DNA of 37,406 nucleotides from Photobacterium sanguinicancri (lineage in GTDB: Bacteria; Pseudomonadota; Gammaproteobacteria; Enterobacterales; Vibrionaceae). This document shows positions 26,258 to 35,190 of the stretch, piece by piece (the stretch's first letter is position 1; every line of letters begins with the position of its first letter). The position numbers and the translations under genes were made by a program. The notes under the pieces are model-generated. The model made no database searches. It was not told the DNA's origin and saw only the letters and a list, made by a program, of their open reading frames with translations. The stretch lies in NCBI RefSeq assembly GCF_002265265.1, contig NZ_NOIF01000028.1, positions 1 through 37,406 of the forward strand, in the 5' to 3' direction.

Positions 26258-27715
26258 ATGTTTTCAGCGGCTTCGGAAAAAACATCAAAACCCCAATCGG
26301 ACAGTTTTCGTCAATTTCAGCCAAGGACAATGCTGCTTCGCCAAGGGATAGTGGTTGATCATAGACAAGAACAAAAAGCCGATATTCTTATCATTGACGG
26401 TAAAATCGCTGAAATAGCCCCAGAAATTCATACCATTCCTAAGTCGTGTGAAATTATTGAAGCTACGGGGTTATATGTGATGCCTGGCGGTATTGATGTC
26501 CATACCCACTTCAATATCGATGTCGGTATCGCTCGCAGTTGTGATGACTTTCTTTCTGGTACTCGTTCAGCCGCTTGTGGTGGTACCACTATGGTCATTG
26601 ATCATATGGGATTTGGCCCCAAAGGGTGCAGTCTCCATCATCAGCTCAATGTATACCAAGCGTATGCCAAGGATACGGCAGCAATTGACTACAGCTTTCA
26701 TGGCGTTATTCAGCACGTTAACGACGACATTCTCGGTGAAATGGCATCTATGGTTGAAGAGGAGGGGATATCCAGCTTTAAGCTATATCTTACCTATGGC
26801 TATAAGCTCGATGATGCCGAGGTATTAAAGGCACTCATGCAGCTTAAACAAGTGGGAGCGTTGGCCACTGTTCATCCAGAGAATGATGCTGCGATTGCCT
26901 TGCGGCGAGCACAGTTGCTTGAGCAAGGTAAAACCCAACCTAAATACCATGCGATAAGCCGCCCGCTTGAATGTGAAGCAGAAGCTATCGCGCGAATGAT
27001 CAATCTAGCCAAGTTAGCGGGTGATGCTCCGTTGTATATTGTTCACCTTTCTAATGGATTGGGCTTGGATTATGCGCGTCTTGCGCGCAACAACCACCAA
27101 CCAGTATGGGTTGAAACCTGCCCGCAATATCTGATCCTTGATGATAGCTGCTATGAAAAAGAAGATGCTCTGAAATACATTCTGAGTCCGCCATTACGGC
27201 CTGCCGCTGAGCGAGAAAAATTGTGGGCAGGGCTAGTGGATGGGAGTATTGATACCATAGCGACCGATCATTGTTCATTCACCTACCATGAGCAAAAACA
27301 ACGCGGCAAAGACAACTTTAGCGCATGTCCAAATGGTATGCCTGGTGTTGAAACCCGAATGCCACTGATGTTTTCGGAAGGTGTGATGAAAGGGCGTTTT
27401 AGTCCGAGCCGCTTTGTTGAATTAACCAGTTATCTTCCAGCCAAACTGTTTGGCCTTTACCCTCAAAAAGGGGCATTACAGGTGGGGTCGGATGCTGATT
27501 TTGTACTGTTTGACCCAGAACAGAATGTCACGATCACTCACGATTTATTGCACGACAACGCCGATTACACCCCGTTTGAGAATATCCCAACCCAAGGTTG
27601 GCCAGTAATGACAATCAGCCGTGGAGAGGTTGTTGCACGTAATCGAGAATTTACGGGACAAGCAGGGAATGGCCGATTTATACCTCGAAAGGCGTTTGAT
27701 GCGAATGTTCTCTAA
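26258..27715 (+). CDS. hyuA: dihydropyrimidinase/D-phenylhydantoinase HyuA
   Basis: This 485-residue cyclic amidohydrolase matches E. coli HyuA (461 residues). The metal site is visible as H82-x-H84 (GIDVHTHFN), the carboxylated lysine K175 (SSFKLYLTY), a histidine in TVHPEND, another in LYIVHLSNG and the aspartate in ATDHCSF. It opens cyclic ureides such as hydantoins. ATG 26258 follows GAAGGA (26245-26250); the frame is open upstream to a TTG at 26222 inside the tandem repeats. Even from 26258 the N-terminus (MFSAASEKTSKPQSDSFR) is about 25 residues longer than E. coli, which starts near MLLRQGIVV. It is the last gene of the ygeW operon; in E. coli a carbamate kinase follows, absent here. 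Confidence 0.93.
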   Translation: MFSAASEKTSKPQSDSFRQFQPRTMLLRQGIVVDHRQEQKADILIIDGKIAEIAPEIHTIPKSCEIIEATGLYVMPGGIDVHTHFNIDVGIARSCDDFLSGTRSAACGGTTMVIDHMGFGPKGCSLHHQLNVYQAYAKDTAAIDYSFHGVIQHVNDDILGEMASMVEEEGISSFKLYLTYGYKLDDAEVLKALMQLKQVGALATVHPENDAAIALRRAQLLEQGKTQPKYHAISRPLECEAEAIARMINLAKLAGDAPLYIVHLSNGLGLDYARLARNNHQPVWVETCPQYLILDDSCYEKEDALKYILSPPLRPAAEREKLWAGLVDGSIDTIATDHCSFTYHEQKQRGKDNFSACPNGMPGVETRMPLMFSEGVMKGRFSPSRFVELTSYLPAKLFGLYPQKGALQVGSDADFVLFDPEQNVTITHDLLHDNADYTPFENIPTQGWPVMTISRGEVVARNREFTGQAGNGRFIPRKAFDANVL

Positions 27716-27779
27716 CGAGCACGGGAATAATACGTAATGATATGGTTCTATACAGGTAACTCCTCCACCTGAAGGAAGT

Positions 27780-27836
27780 GAAGTGGCATAGTTAATTTAG
27801 CCACTTCAATATAACCTCGCTACTGCGAGGTTTTTT
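27780..27836 (+). terminator. hairpin and intrinsic terminator after hyuA
   Basis: The first hairpin is GAAGTGGC (27780-27787) with GCCACTTC (27800-27807). The terminator is AACCTCGC (27813-27820), loop TACT, GCGAGGTT (27825-27832), running into six T residues at 27831-27836. It separates hyuA from the convergent MATE gene. Confidence 0.9.
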
Positions 27837-27841
27837 ATTAT

Positions 27842-29212
27842 CTATATAGCGCAGTTGCTACTTTCTCTGCTTGGGCTTTTAGCCAGTTCTTTCACCCAGG
27901 CGCCGCTTTTAATTCGGTATAGGATAGGAATAAGTTTCAAACCTTCTTCCAGTAATACCGCGCAAATAACAATCTCGACAGGCCAGCGAAACCAGAAAGC
28001 AAAGAGCAGTGAAAGGGGAACGGCTCCCAACCATTGTGCACAGAAATCGAGCTTCATGGTAAATTGCGTATCGCCCCCGCTTTTTAAAATACCAGACATG
28101 GCTGTCATCGTAATAGAGCGTAAAAAAATACTGGCTAAGATAAAAGGGAACAAGGTATACAGCATAGCTTGTACATCGGCTTCTATCGCGTTAAATAACC
28201 CCAACACATAATGTCGACTCAACCACAGTAATCCCACTAAAATTAGCCCGACAGAAATGGCAGAAATAAATCCAGCGGTGACGTAATGGTTCAGTTCTTT
28301 TTGCTGAGCCGATCCTATTTTTTCACCAATTAAAATACCGACTGCCGCTGCACAGCCCCAACTTAATGCGGAAGCCATCACCTCTATAGGCGATAAAATA
28401 GAGATAGCCGCCAGTGCTGTCGTGCTAATGTTGCCGTAAATTGTATGGTATAAAAATACGCCGCCACTCCAAATAAACTCCCCAGCAATAATGGGTAAAC
28501 TGATTTTTAAAAACGTTGCATGTTTAGGCCAATGCAGGGATTGCTTGCATACTTTGACTGAGAGCATCAAATAAGGCTGCTTATTATAGATATAGAAGAA
28601 AAACAACAGGGTCGAAAGCAAACGAGCAGCCAGCGTTCCCCAAGCCGCTCCTATTAAACCAAGCGCAGGCAGCCCCCATAAACCAAAGATCAGTAGGTAG
28701 TTAAAAGTGACATTTAATACCAACTCAACCACAAACAGATACAACACCATTTTAGGCTTTTGCAATGCCCGCATGCCTGCACTCCAAATCACAGAAAATG
28801 CACTCACCAATACGGTCAGGGCCGTGATCTTTAAGTATCCAGTGGCCAATTCAATAATCGCCGCGTCGTTAGTCATTAAACCGGCAATAAAGGGAGCAAA
28901 TAAGTAGAGCACAGGGACTAAAGCAGCCGCCGTTAAGATGCTATAAAAAAGCCCGATATGGATCGTTTTGTTAAGTTCAGTCAGGTCTTTTGCACCCCAA
29001 TATTGGGCACAAAAAATGGCCGTACCGCCACCGACACCAACAATTAGGTTGAGCACAAACCACAAGGTTTTCGCCCCGATGCCTGCCGCTGCAACTGTGT
29101 CGCCACCTAATTGGGCCAACATATAGGTATCAATAAAACCTAAACAAGAAAACAGCATGCTATGCAATGCGATGGGAACCGCGAGAGTAAATATTTTTTT
29201 ATAAATAACCAT
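27842..29212 (-). CDS. MATE-family multidrug efflux transporter
   Basis: This protein of about 456 residues has the 12-helix MATE pattern of DinF/NorM-type exporters: an opening IFTLAVPIALHSMLFSCLGFIDT, then AAAGIGAKTLWFVLNLIVGVGGG, and a pseudo-symmetrical second half beginning LKISLPIIAGEF. ATG 29212 is chosen because the protein then starts MVIYKKIFTLAVP directly at the first helix; the frame is open to a TTG at 29293. It is downstream of, and co-directional with, the LysR gene, which may control it. The cation used and the substrates are unknown. It converges with hyuA and has no evident role in purine breakdown. Confidence 0.87.
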   Translation of the reverse strand: MVIYKKIFTLAVPIALHSMLFSCLGFIDTYMLAQLGGDTVAAAGIGAKTLWFVLNLIVGVGGGTAIFCAQYWGAKDLTELNKTIHIGLFYSILTAAALVPVLYLFAPFIAGLMTNDAAIIELATGYLKITALTVLVSAFSVIWSAGMRALQKPKMVLYLFVVELVLNVTFNYLLIFGLWGLPALGLIGAAWGTLAARLLSTLLFFFYIYNKQPYLMLSVKVCKQSLHWPKHATFLKISLPIIAGEFIWSGGVFLYHTIYGNISTTALAAISILSPIEVMASALSWGCAAAVGILIGEKIGSAQQKELNHYVTAGFISAISVGLILVGLLWLSRHYVLGLFNAIEADVQAMLYTLFPFILASIFLRSITMTAMSGILKSGGDTQFTMKLDFCAQWLGAVPLSLLFAFWFRWPVEIVICAVLLEEGLKLIPILYRIKSGAWVKELAKSPSRESSNCAI

Positions 29213-29329
29213 AAACCTAACTGCATTATTTAATGTATAGAAGCTCTCGTTCACTGAACGGCGAGCACACTGATCCCTTTGCTTATTTAGCAAAAGAAGA
29301 TAATTTTGTAATTAAATGAGGATCGTCAG

Positions 29330-30232
29330 CTAACGCTTGACGGGATCGGCGCTAAACCACTGCTGCATAAAATCAATAAAAGCCGATAAGCTGGCGCTGC
29401 GACGGAGTACCTGCGGATAGATAAGGAACATGTCGTTTTTGCAAATAAAATAGTTTTCCAATACTTGCACCAATTCTCCCGATTTTAGCGCGGGCTGAAC
29501 CAAATAATCTGGCGCCTTGATGATGCCTTGCCCCTGCATGGCGGCATGCAACAATAAAAATTGGTTATTCGCGGAAAACGGGCCTTGTATATCCACGTCT
29601 ACCCGAGTTTGACCATCATAAAAGGGCCAAGTTCTGATCTGAGGGGTGGATAAACAATGGTGATCCATGAGGTCGAGTGGTTGCTCAGGATGCGTAAACT
29701 TTTCTAAGTATTCAGGTGAAGCACAGCAAATATGCTGATAACTCGTCAGTTTTTTAGCCACCATATTTTCGGGTGGTGTTTCTGTTGATCGAATCGCTAG
29801 ATCAAAAGGGCTTTGAGTAAGGTCATGTAGGTTATGGCTAACATCAATTTCAAACTCGATATTCTGATGTTTTTGTTTGAAGCGATGGCAGATCTCAGTC
29901 AAGTGGGATTGGCTAAACATTTCTGGCGCCGTGATCCTAAGTAATCCGCTTATCTCGCTTTTACTCTGATCTAACTCGCGCTCCATGCTGATTATAGCGC
30001 CGTTAATCTCCTGCATCTTCTCCAGTACCTTAAAGCCTGCAGGTGTGAGGCGTACTTGCCGCGTTGAGCGGATCAGCAAACTGGTCCCTAATTCTTTTTC
30101 TAGTTGCTTGATTTGGCTTGAAAGAAAGCTGCGAGAAATCGTTAAACTGTCTGCCGCTTTGGCGAAGCTTAATAATTTGGCCACTTCGCTAAAAAGAACG
30201 TAGCGCTCCACGCGTTTATGTAGTTTTTGCAT
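29330..30232 (-). CDS. LysR-family transcriptional regulator
   Basis: This 300-residue regulator has an N-terminal winged helix-turn-helix (VAKLLSFAKAADSLTISRSF and QIKQLEKELGTSLLIRS, residues ~17-56). A LysR substrate-binding domain follows from ~90 (LLRITAPEMFSQSHL), with the subdomain sequence DLAIRSTETPPENMVAKKL typical of the AaeR/CrgA-like group. It lies directly upstream of the MATE gene on the same strand, about 117 bases from its likely start, so regulation of or co-transcription with the exporter is plausible. The effector is unknown. Confidence 0.9.
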   Translation of the reverse strand: MQKLHKRVERYVLFSEVAKLLSFAKAADSLTISRSFLSSQIKQLEKELGTSLLIRSTRQVRLTPAGFKVLEKMQEINGAIISMERELDQSKSEISGLLRITAPEMFSQSHLTEICHRFKQKHQNIEFEIDVSHNLHDLTQSPFDLAIRSTETPPENMVAKKLTSYQHICCASPEYLEKFTHPEQPLDLMDHHCLSTPQIRTWPFYDGQTRVDVDIQGPFSANNQFLLLHAAMQGQGIIKAPDYLVQPALKSGELVQVLENYFICKNDMFLIYPQVLRRSASLSAFIDFMQQWFSADPVKR

Positions 30233-30392
30233 AACGGCTCCTATCCATGTCCTTGCCTACGGCTGTATCCTTCGCCTCTTAGTGAGTGAAATATACCACA
30301 CTAAAGTGTCGCCATTATGCGTTATAGAGCATTATGTATTCTTGTGGCGTTATCGAGTAATTCGATCTTTTGGTCGAAATATAGCTGTTAGC

Positions 30393-30545
30393 TTAAACAG
30401 ACTTTGCGATAGGCAATAAAGTCTGACCATTGCTTGTTAAACGGGGGATATTTTTATCTCGCGTAAATAATTTTGGGTTAATCGCCACCTCTAAATTTGC
30501 TACTGATTGACTTACGCCAGATTGAGCTCGCTTCCAATAGCTTAG
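30393..30545 (-). pseudogene. LysR helix-turn-helix fragment
   Basis: The C-terminal ~48 residues of a 102-codon frame read QSGVSQSVANLEVAINPKLF and then TRDKNIPRLTSNGQTLLPIA, a clear match to the recognition helix and wing of LysR regulators. The first helix is missing and the frame stops at 30393-30395 before any effector domain. It is therefore a remnant of a second LysR gene. The upstream part of the frame (to 30701) has no recognisable domain. Confidence 0.55.
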
Positions 30546-30936
30546 TAAATATTGCTGATACATTTCTGTTTTCTGTCCAATATAAAACATATAAGCATAA
30601 GAGTTTGTATCGCAGCACTTGCTCGTGCTTAGTGATTTGATTCGCGGGATAGTCTTAAAACAATGACTAATCAGTACCTTAATTGTTGCTGTAGCTAACA
30701 ACGCTGCATTTATCTGCCATGAAACTTAAAATGCAGTTTATTGGTCTGATTTGATCTTTTATCTTAGTCTTTTATTGTGAATTTTAGTCTAAAAGTGAAA
30801 TAACAGACCTATATCACTTGGCAAGAGCGGAAAAATAATGAATCCTAAATGTAGCGCGAATGTTAATTAACTGAGGTGTTAGCTGTATTAGAAAACACTG
30901 AAAGAATAAGCATTGTATGAACGTTAGGAGCTAATA
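30546..30936. other. AT-rich spacer before the oxygenase gene
   Basis: No gene is supported in this stretch apart from an unrecognised extension of the LysR-fragment frame. It must contain the promoter of the 2OG-Fe oxygenase gene; no convincing hexamer pair was found. GGAGC at about 30929-30933 is the likely ribosome site of that gene. Confidence 0.4.
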
Positions 30937-31581
30937 ATGAAAGCGACATTGGAACGTACACTTCAATTGACTCAACTCAGTGGTAAAGCCGTAAATGATC
31001 TTTCATCATCATTTCACGATTTGCCGAAGACCAAGCATGCCGATGGGCAATACCGTCTTCGCCGCTACTCGATAGTGAAAGTGCGTGATACAGGCATTGT
31101 TCACCTAGCTGCTCGTGAGTTTGTTCAGTCTGACGACATTAATACGTTTCAAGGTAATGTCAGCCGATCGTTTGAAGTGATAGAAGATGCCGTCATCAAC
31201 AGCCAAGGCATGTTTGAAATGTGCCGTGTCTTTCGCGATGCCAATCATCTTAGCGCAGAACATGAAATTGAAATTCACCAAATGCGCATCGCGACGAGTG
31301 AAGATGAAACACAGGTTGCTCCTGAAGGGGTTCATCAAGATGGCTTTCAGCATATCGCAGTGATTGGTATCGATCGCCATAATATCGAAGGCGGTGATTT
31401 CTTGGTGTACCGTGAAAAAAATGCTCAACCGTTTTTGAGTATGGCATTACAGCAGGGTGAAGTGGCTATCTTGGCTGATAACCAACTATGGCATAACGCG
31501 CGCCCAATTAAAGCGGTGAAGAAAGACCACCAAGGTTATATGGATGTGTTTGTGCTTACTGCAAAAGGGGCTGGGGTATGA
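30937..31581 (+). CDS. 2OG-Fe dioxygenase family protein (amino-acid-hydroxylase-like)
   Basis: This 214-residue protein belongs to the 2OG-Fe dioxygenase family that includes bacterial free-amino-acid hydroxylases such as the isoleucine dioxygenase of Bacillus. The metal triad appears as H133-x-D135 (PEGVHQDGF) and H186 (NQLWHNARP), with R189 nearby. EGGDFLVYR near 151-159 and the DVFVLTAKG end are typical. Its stop overlaps the start of the next gene as ATGA, so the two proteins are translationally coupled. Hydroxylation of a free amino acid is inferred from the family; the substrate is not known. Confidence 0.82.
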   Translation: MKATLERTLQLTQLSGKAVNDLSSSFHDLPKTKHADGQYRLRRYSIVKVRDTGIVHLAAREFVQSDDINTFQGNVSRSFEVIEDAVINSQGMFEMCRVFRDANHLSAEHEIEIHQMRIATSEDETQVAPEGVHQDGFQHIAVIGIDRHNIEGGDFLVYREKNAQPFLSMALQQGEVAILADNQLWHNARPIKAVKKDHQGYMDVFVLTAKGAGV

Positions 31582-32822
31582 GTTTTTCTCCAGAAGCGGT
31601 ACGACGATTGTTTCCAGCGCTTACGCAAAAAGTGAATGGGAAGCCTGTATATTTTTTTGATGGTCCCGGCGGTTCGCAGGTGCCTCAATCTGTGCTGGAT
31701 ACTATGACAGCTTACTTAGGGCGTTATAACTCTAATTTAGGTGGTGCTTTCTTTTCTAGTGTGGTGACAACGTCACTTATGAGCGATGCACGCTTAGCGG
31801 CACAAGCGCTACTTGGGGCTGAGTCTGCCGACAATATTGTATTTGGTGCCAATATGACATCACTGACATTTCAATTAAGTCGAGCAATCAGCCGAGATTG
31901 GAAAGCAGGTGATGAGATCATCGTAACAGCACTTGATCACTATTCTAACGTGTCGAGTTGGCAGCAAGCTGCAGAAGACAAAGGCGTGATTGTGCATCAG
32001 GTACGGGTAAACCCTGAGGACTGTACGCTCGATTACGATCATTTAGCGTCGTTAATCAATGATAAAACCCAGTTAGTTGCGGTGACGTACGCATCAAATA
32101 CGACGGGGTCTTTGGTTGATGTTAAGCGCGTAACAGACGCAGCCCATAGTGTGGGAGCAAAAGTGTATGTGGATGCTGTGCATTATGTGCCGCACAACTT
32201 GGTGGATGTACAAGCGCTAGGGTGCGACTTTTTAGCGTGTTCAGCTTATAAGTTCTTTGGCCCACATTTGGGTGTTGCTTATATTGCGCCTAAATGGCTT
32301 CAAACCATTACACCGTATAAAGTTGAGCCTGCAACGAATGAAGGCCCTGGTCGCTTTGAAACGGGAACGCAAAGCTTTGAAGCATTGGCGGGTTTTATCG
32401 CGGCAGTGCATTATTTAGCGCAATGGGGTAATGACGAGAACTCACTGCGAGCGCAGTTAATATCGAGCTTCGCGCAATATCAAAGCCACGAGCAAGCACT
32501 AAGCCGTTACTTTATTAATAAGTCGGCAGCGTTCAGTAATCTTGTGTTATATGGCATCAAAGATGTTGAACGCGTACAAGAACGCACACCTACTTTTGCG
32601 ATATGTATCGAGGGTGTGGCCCCTGCGGATGTTGCTGGGCATTTAGCAAAGGATAATATGTGCGTGTGGAACGGACACTTTTATGCCCTTGGCTTAATTG
32701 AGCAGCTTGGTTTACTTCAACAGGGTGGCGTGATCCGTATTGGCATGATGCATTACAATACGAAACAAGAAATAGATATATTATTCGAAAATCTTGCACC
32801 ATTTTTGCAAAACAATAATTAG
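31578..32822 (+). CDS. PLP-dependent cysteine-desulfurase-like protein, VC1184 subfamily
   Basis: This 414-residue class V aminotransferase-fold protein belongs to the VC1184-type branch. PLP-site residues are visible: H121 (TALDHYSNVSSW), D199 and H202 (VDAVHYVPH) and the Schiff-base lysine K225 (SAYKFFGPH). At the place where SufS has RTGHHCAQP, this protein has WNGHFYALG (residues 364-372), so tyrosine replaces the persulfide cysteine; the nearest cysteine is C362, seven residues earlier. A true desulfurase activity is therefore unlikely; lyase or epimerase chemistry on an amino acid is more plausible. The ATGA overlap with the oxygenase suggests consecutive steps on one substrate. Confidence 0.85.
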   Translation: MSFSPEAVRRLFPALTQKVNGKPVYFFDGPGGSQVPQSVLDTMTAYLGRYNSNLGGAFFSSVVTTSLMSDARLAAQALLGAESADNIVFGANMTSLTFQLSRAISRDWKAGDEIIVTALDHYSNVSSWQQAAEDKGVIVHQVRVNPEDCTLDYDHLASLINDKTQLVAVTYASNTTGSLVDVKRVTDAAHSVGAKVYVDAVHYVPHNLVDVQALGCDFLACSAYKFFGPHLGVAYIAPKWLQTITPYKVEPATNEGPGRFETGTQSFEALAGFIAAVHYLAQWGNDENSLRAQLISSFAQYQSHEQALSRYFINKSAAFSNLVLYGIKDVERVQERTPTFAICIEGVAPADVAGHLAKDNMCVWNGHFYALGLIEQLGLLQQGGVIRIGMMHYNTKQEIDILFENLAPFLQNNN

Positions 32823-33095
32823 CACGACCTATAATAATAACACCTGAGTTTCCCCCAAAACTGTCACAGGCTCACCTTAGTTATCTTTCATAAAGTGAAC
32901 TAACAACGGGCTAACTAATAACGAAATGGGCACTACAATCTTGTGGGCTCATTCGTTTTTTCCTTTCAATGATCTCTCTACTTCTTCGTATTATATTCGG
33001 ATGTACTTCACCGCACGCAAACATGCTGTAATTTACTTTTGTTACTCGATTAGCTATGTATAATTAATGATATAGATAACGAAAGAGATAGCATT
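32823..33095. other. spacer before the small membrane-anchored protein
   Basis: No gene is visible. A TATAAT at 33059-33064 lies about 32 bases before the ATG at 33096 and is a candidate -10 element; the matching -35 region is weak. Confidence 0.35.
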
Positions 33096-33308
33096 ATGCT
33101 TAAATATATTATCATTGCCCTTGTGGGTTTAGGTGTTTACCTTGGCGTTACATACAAAGATGAAATCGAAGATGTGACTAACTCTCGCCAAATGGAAGAA
33201 GTTCAAGACATGTATGAAGATGCCAAAGATCAAGCGGCTGATAAAGCGAGTGAATTATCAGATAAAGCTGATGAGCTATCTTCACAGCTGAAAGATCTGA
33301 CTAAGTAA
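33096..33308 (+). CDS. small membrane-anchored coiled-coil protein
   Basis: This 70-residue product has one N-terminal membrane helix (residues 2-20, LKYIIIALVGLGVYLGVTY) followed by a charged amphipathic helix to the end (EDAKDQAADKASELSDKADELSSQL), with alternating Ala/Lys/Asp/Leu typical of a coiled coil. GAAAGAG upstream is a possible ribosome site. No enzymatic motif exists and I do not recognise a named family; a periplasm-facing structural or stress protein is possible. It converges with sstT, sharing a terminator. Confidence 0.65.
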   Translation: MLKYIIIALVGLGVYLGVTYKDEIEDVTNSRQMEEVQDMYEDAKDQAADKASELSDKADELSSQLKDLTK

Positions 33309-33368
33309 GTAGCGTTTTACAGCATGATTAATCCGAGTATTACGGGTTGATAATAGACATTAAAAAAA

Positions 33369-33402
33369 GCGGCAACCTTATCGGTTGCCGCTTTTGTTTT
33401 TT
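33369..33402. terminator. bidirectional terminator between the small protein gene and sstT
   Basis: GCGGCAACC (33369-33377) and GGTTGCCGC (33383-33391) form a perfect nine-pair stem with a five-base loop. T-rich sequence follows on the plus strand and seven A residues precede it, giving a T run on the minus strand. Confidence 0.93.
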
Positions 33403-33449
33403 CTGTCTGTCAGCACGTGAGTGCGTACTTACGGATAGACGTTGAAGTC

Positions 33450-34688
33450 TTATGAAACGGTCTGTGCCGAAGCTTCTTTTGCTTCTGCTGCACGGCATGC
33501 CGCGGCAGTGAAGATAACGTCTGTTGAGCTGTTTAGTGCTGTTTCCGCTGAATCTTGAATAACACCAATGATGAAACCAACCGCAACAACCTGCATCGCA
33601 ATTTCATTTGGAATACCAAATAGGCTAGAGGCCAGTGGGATCAATAGTAGTGAACCACCTGCAACACCAGAGGCACCACAAGCAGACACTGCGGCAACAA
33701 GGCTAAGTAATAGCGCTGTTGCAATATCCACTTCTACGCCCAGTGTATGAACTGCGGCAAGGGTAAGTACGGTGATAGTAATTGCAGCACCACCCATATT
33801 GATGGTTGCACCTAGCGGAATAGACACTGAGTACGTGTCTTCATGCAAGTCTAAGTCTTTACACAATTGCATGTTCACTGGAATATTCGCAGCAGAACTA
33901 CGGGTAAAGAAGGCCGTAATACCACTTTCACGGACACAGCGAAGTACAAGCGGGTAAGGGTTTTGCTTGGTTTTTACAAACACAATAATTGGGTTCACAA
34001 CAAACGCAATGATTGCCATTGAACCAAGTAGCACGCCAAGAAGATGCGCGTAGCTCGCCAATGCTGAAAAACCTGTTGCTGCGAACGTGTTAGCGACTAG
34101 ACCAAAAATACCAATAGGCGCTAGACGGATAACGAAACGTACGATCAAGGTTACGCCGTCAGACATGTCTTGGAAGACTTGCTTCGTTGCATCACTTGCT
34201 TTGTGAAGTGCAAAGCCCAATGCAATAGCCCAAGCCAGAATACCAATGAAGTTACCTGTCATTAGTGCATTGATTGGATTATCAACGACCTTAAAAAGTA
34301 AGGTGTTAATAACTTCTGCAATGCCTTCTGGCGGTGTTGCATTAGTACTATCGGCGACAAGCGTCAAAGTGGTTGGGAAAAGGAAGCTCATTGCGACAGC
34401 GGTTACAGCAGCCATAAAGGTGCCCAATAAATACAGCACGATAATCGGCTTCATATTGGTGTGTGCACCTTTTTTCTGATTGGCAATTGATGATGCAACC
34501 AGAATAAAGACAAGAATGGGCGCGACAGCTTTCAAAGCGCTAACAAAAAGATTACCTAAGAAACTGGCTTTAGCGGCTGAATCTGGGCTGATAGTTGCGA
34601 GTAGAATACCGGCAACAATACCAATGATGATCTGAATAACTAGACTACCGTTGGCGACTCGGGCGAGAAAAGGTTGTGTTTGGTTCAT
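33450..34688 (-). CDS. sstT: sodium:serine/threonine symporter
   Basis: This 412-residue inner-membrane carrier matches SstT of the dicarboxylate/amino acid:cation symporter family. Diagnostic stretches include the helical-hairpin serine-rich loop [15 protein letters not shown], the [13 protein letters not shown] segment that binds sodium, and [17 protein letters not shown]. It imports serine and threonine with sodium. AGGA six bases upstream supports ATG 34688. It is monocistronic, facing the small protein gene through a bidirectional terminator. It is not obviously linked to the purine genes, but a link to the nearby PLP enzyme through amino acid supply is conceivable. Confidence 0.95.
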   Translation of the reverse strand: MNQTQPFLARVANGSLVIQIIIGIVAGILLATISPDSAAKASFLGNLFVSALKAVAPILVFILVASSIANQKKGAHTNMKPIIVLYLLGTFMAAVTAVAMSFLFPTTLTLVADSTNATPPEGIAEVINTLLFKVVDNPINALMTGNFIGILAWAIALGFALHKASDATKQVFQDMSDGVTLIVRFVIRLAPIGIFGLVANTFAATGFSALASYAHLLGVLLGSMAIIAFVVNPIIVFVKTKQNPYPLVLRCVRESGITAFFTRSSAANIPVNMQLCKDLDLHEDTYSVSIPLGATINMGGAAITITVLTLAAVHTLGVEVDIATALLLSLVAAVSACGASGVAGGSLLLIPLASSLFGIPNEIAMQVVAVGFIIGVIQDSAETALNSSTDVIFTAAACRAAEAKEASAQTVS

Positions 34689-35042
34689 AATACATCCTGC
34701 ATTTTTATATTTGACGAAGCGTTTTATCTTGCTTCCGAAACAATTTTTAACAGGATCTAAGACTGATTACTAGTCATCTTTTTAGAAACCACTATTTAAC
34801 ACGCGATTAACCTATATTTATCTTTGATTATTGAGAACAGGGTATACGCCACACTGGCAAGGGGTTGCGGGTAATTTGCGGGGTGTCGTGTTGTTGTTAA
34901 TTGTTAAATATGGGTAGTTGGGGGCGCTTTTTTACATGTGCCGATGATGGTTTTTTAGGTTGTTTGTAACTAAATGTAAGTGAATTTCCTAGCATGACGG
35001 TGGATTATTTTAGGGGCCAATCGATTACTCAAACGTATTCAT

Positions 35043-35110
35043 AGCCACTTACTATGCCTAGTACCTTAAGATGCAAAGCCACTTAATATACCTAGCAACT
35101 TAATATGTGT
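35043..35110. repeat. four diverged 17-bp tandem repeats
   Basis: Units of the type AGCCACTTAATATACCT occupy 35043-35059, 35060-35076, 35077-35093 and 35094-35110; the second is the most diverged. Confidence 0.75.
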
Positions 35111-35135
35111 AGCAACGTTGTGTTTAGCTTTGTTC

Positions 35136-35165
35136 ATTGACCGTGCTGTAATAAGCACGGTCAAT
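35136..35165 (-). terminator. perfect 12-bp hairpin downstream of batD
   Basis: ATTGACCGTGCT (35136-35147) pairs perfectly with AGCACGGTCAAT (35154-35165) around a six-base loop, 25 bases beyond the batD stop. No strong T run follows on the minus strand, so termination is likely but not certain. Confidence 0.55.
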
Positions 35166-35190
35166 AAACTGAACTAGCGATTACTTATGC

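Larger units (their letters stand above)
34689..35190. other. spacer between sstT and batD
   Basis: No gene is supported in these 502 bases. The segment holds the sstT promoter region (minus strand), the tandem repeats at 35043-35110 and the hairpin at 35136-35165. A TGGCAAGGGGTTGC at about 34855 resembles sigma-54 but its spacing is one base short. Confidence 0.5.

Noticed and set aside
34855-34868. TGGCAAGGGGTTGC, a sigma-54-like sequence
   Set aside because: The GG-GC spacing is 11 instead of 12, and no plus-strand gene follows.
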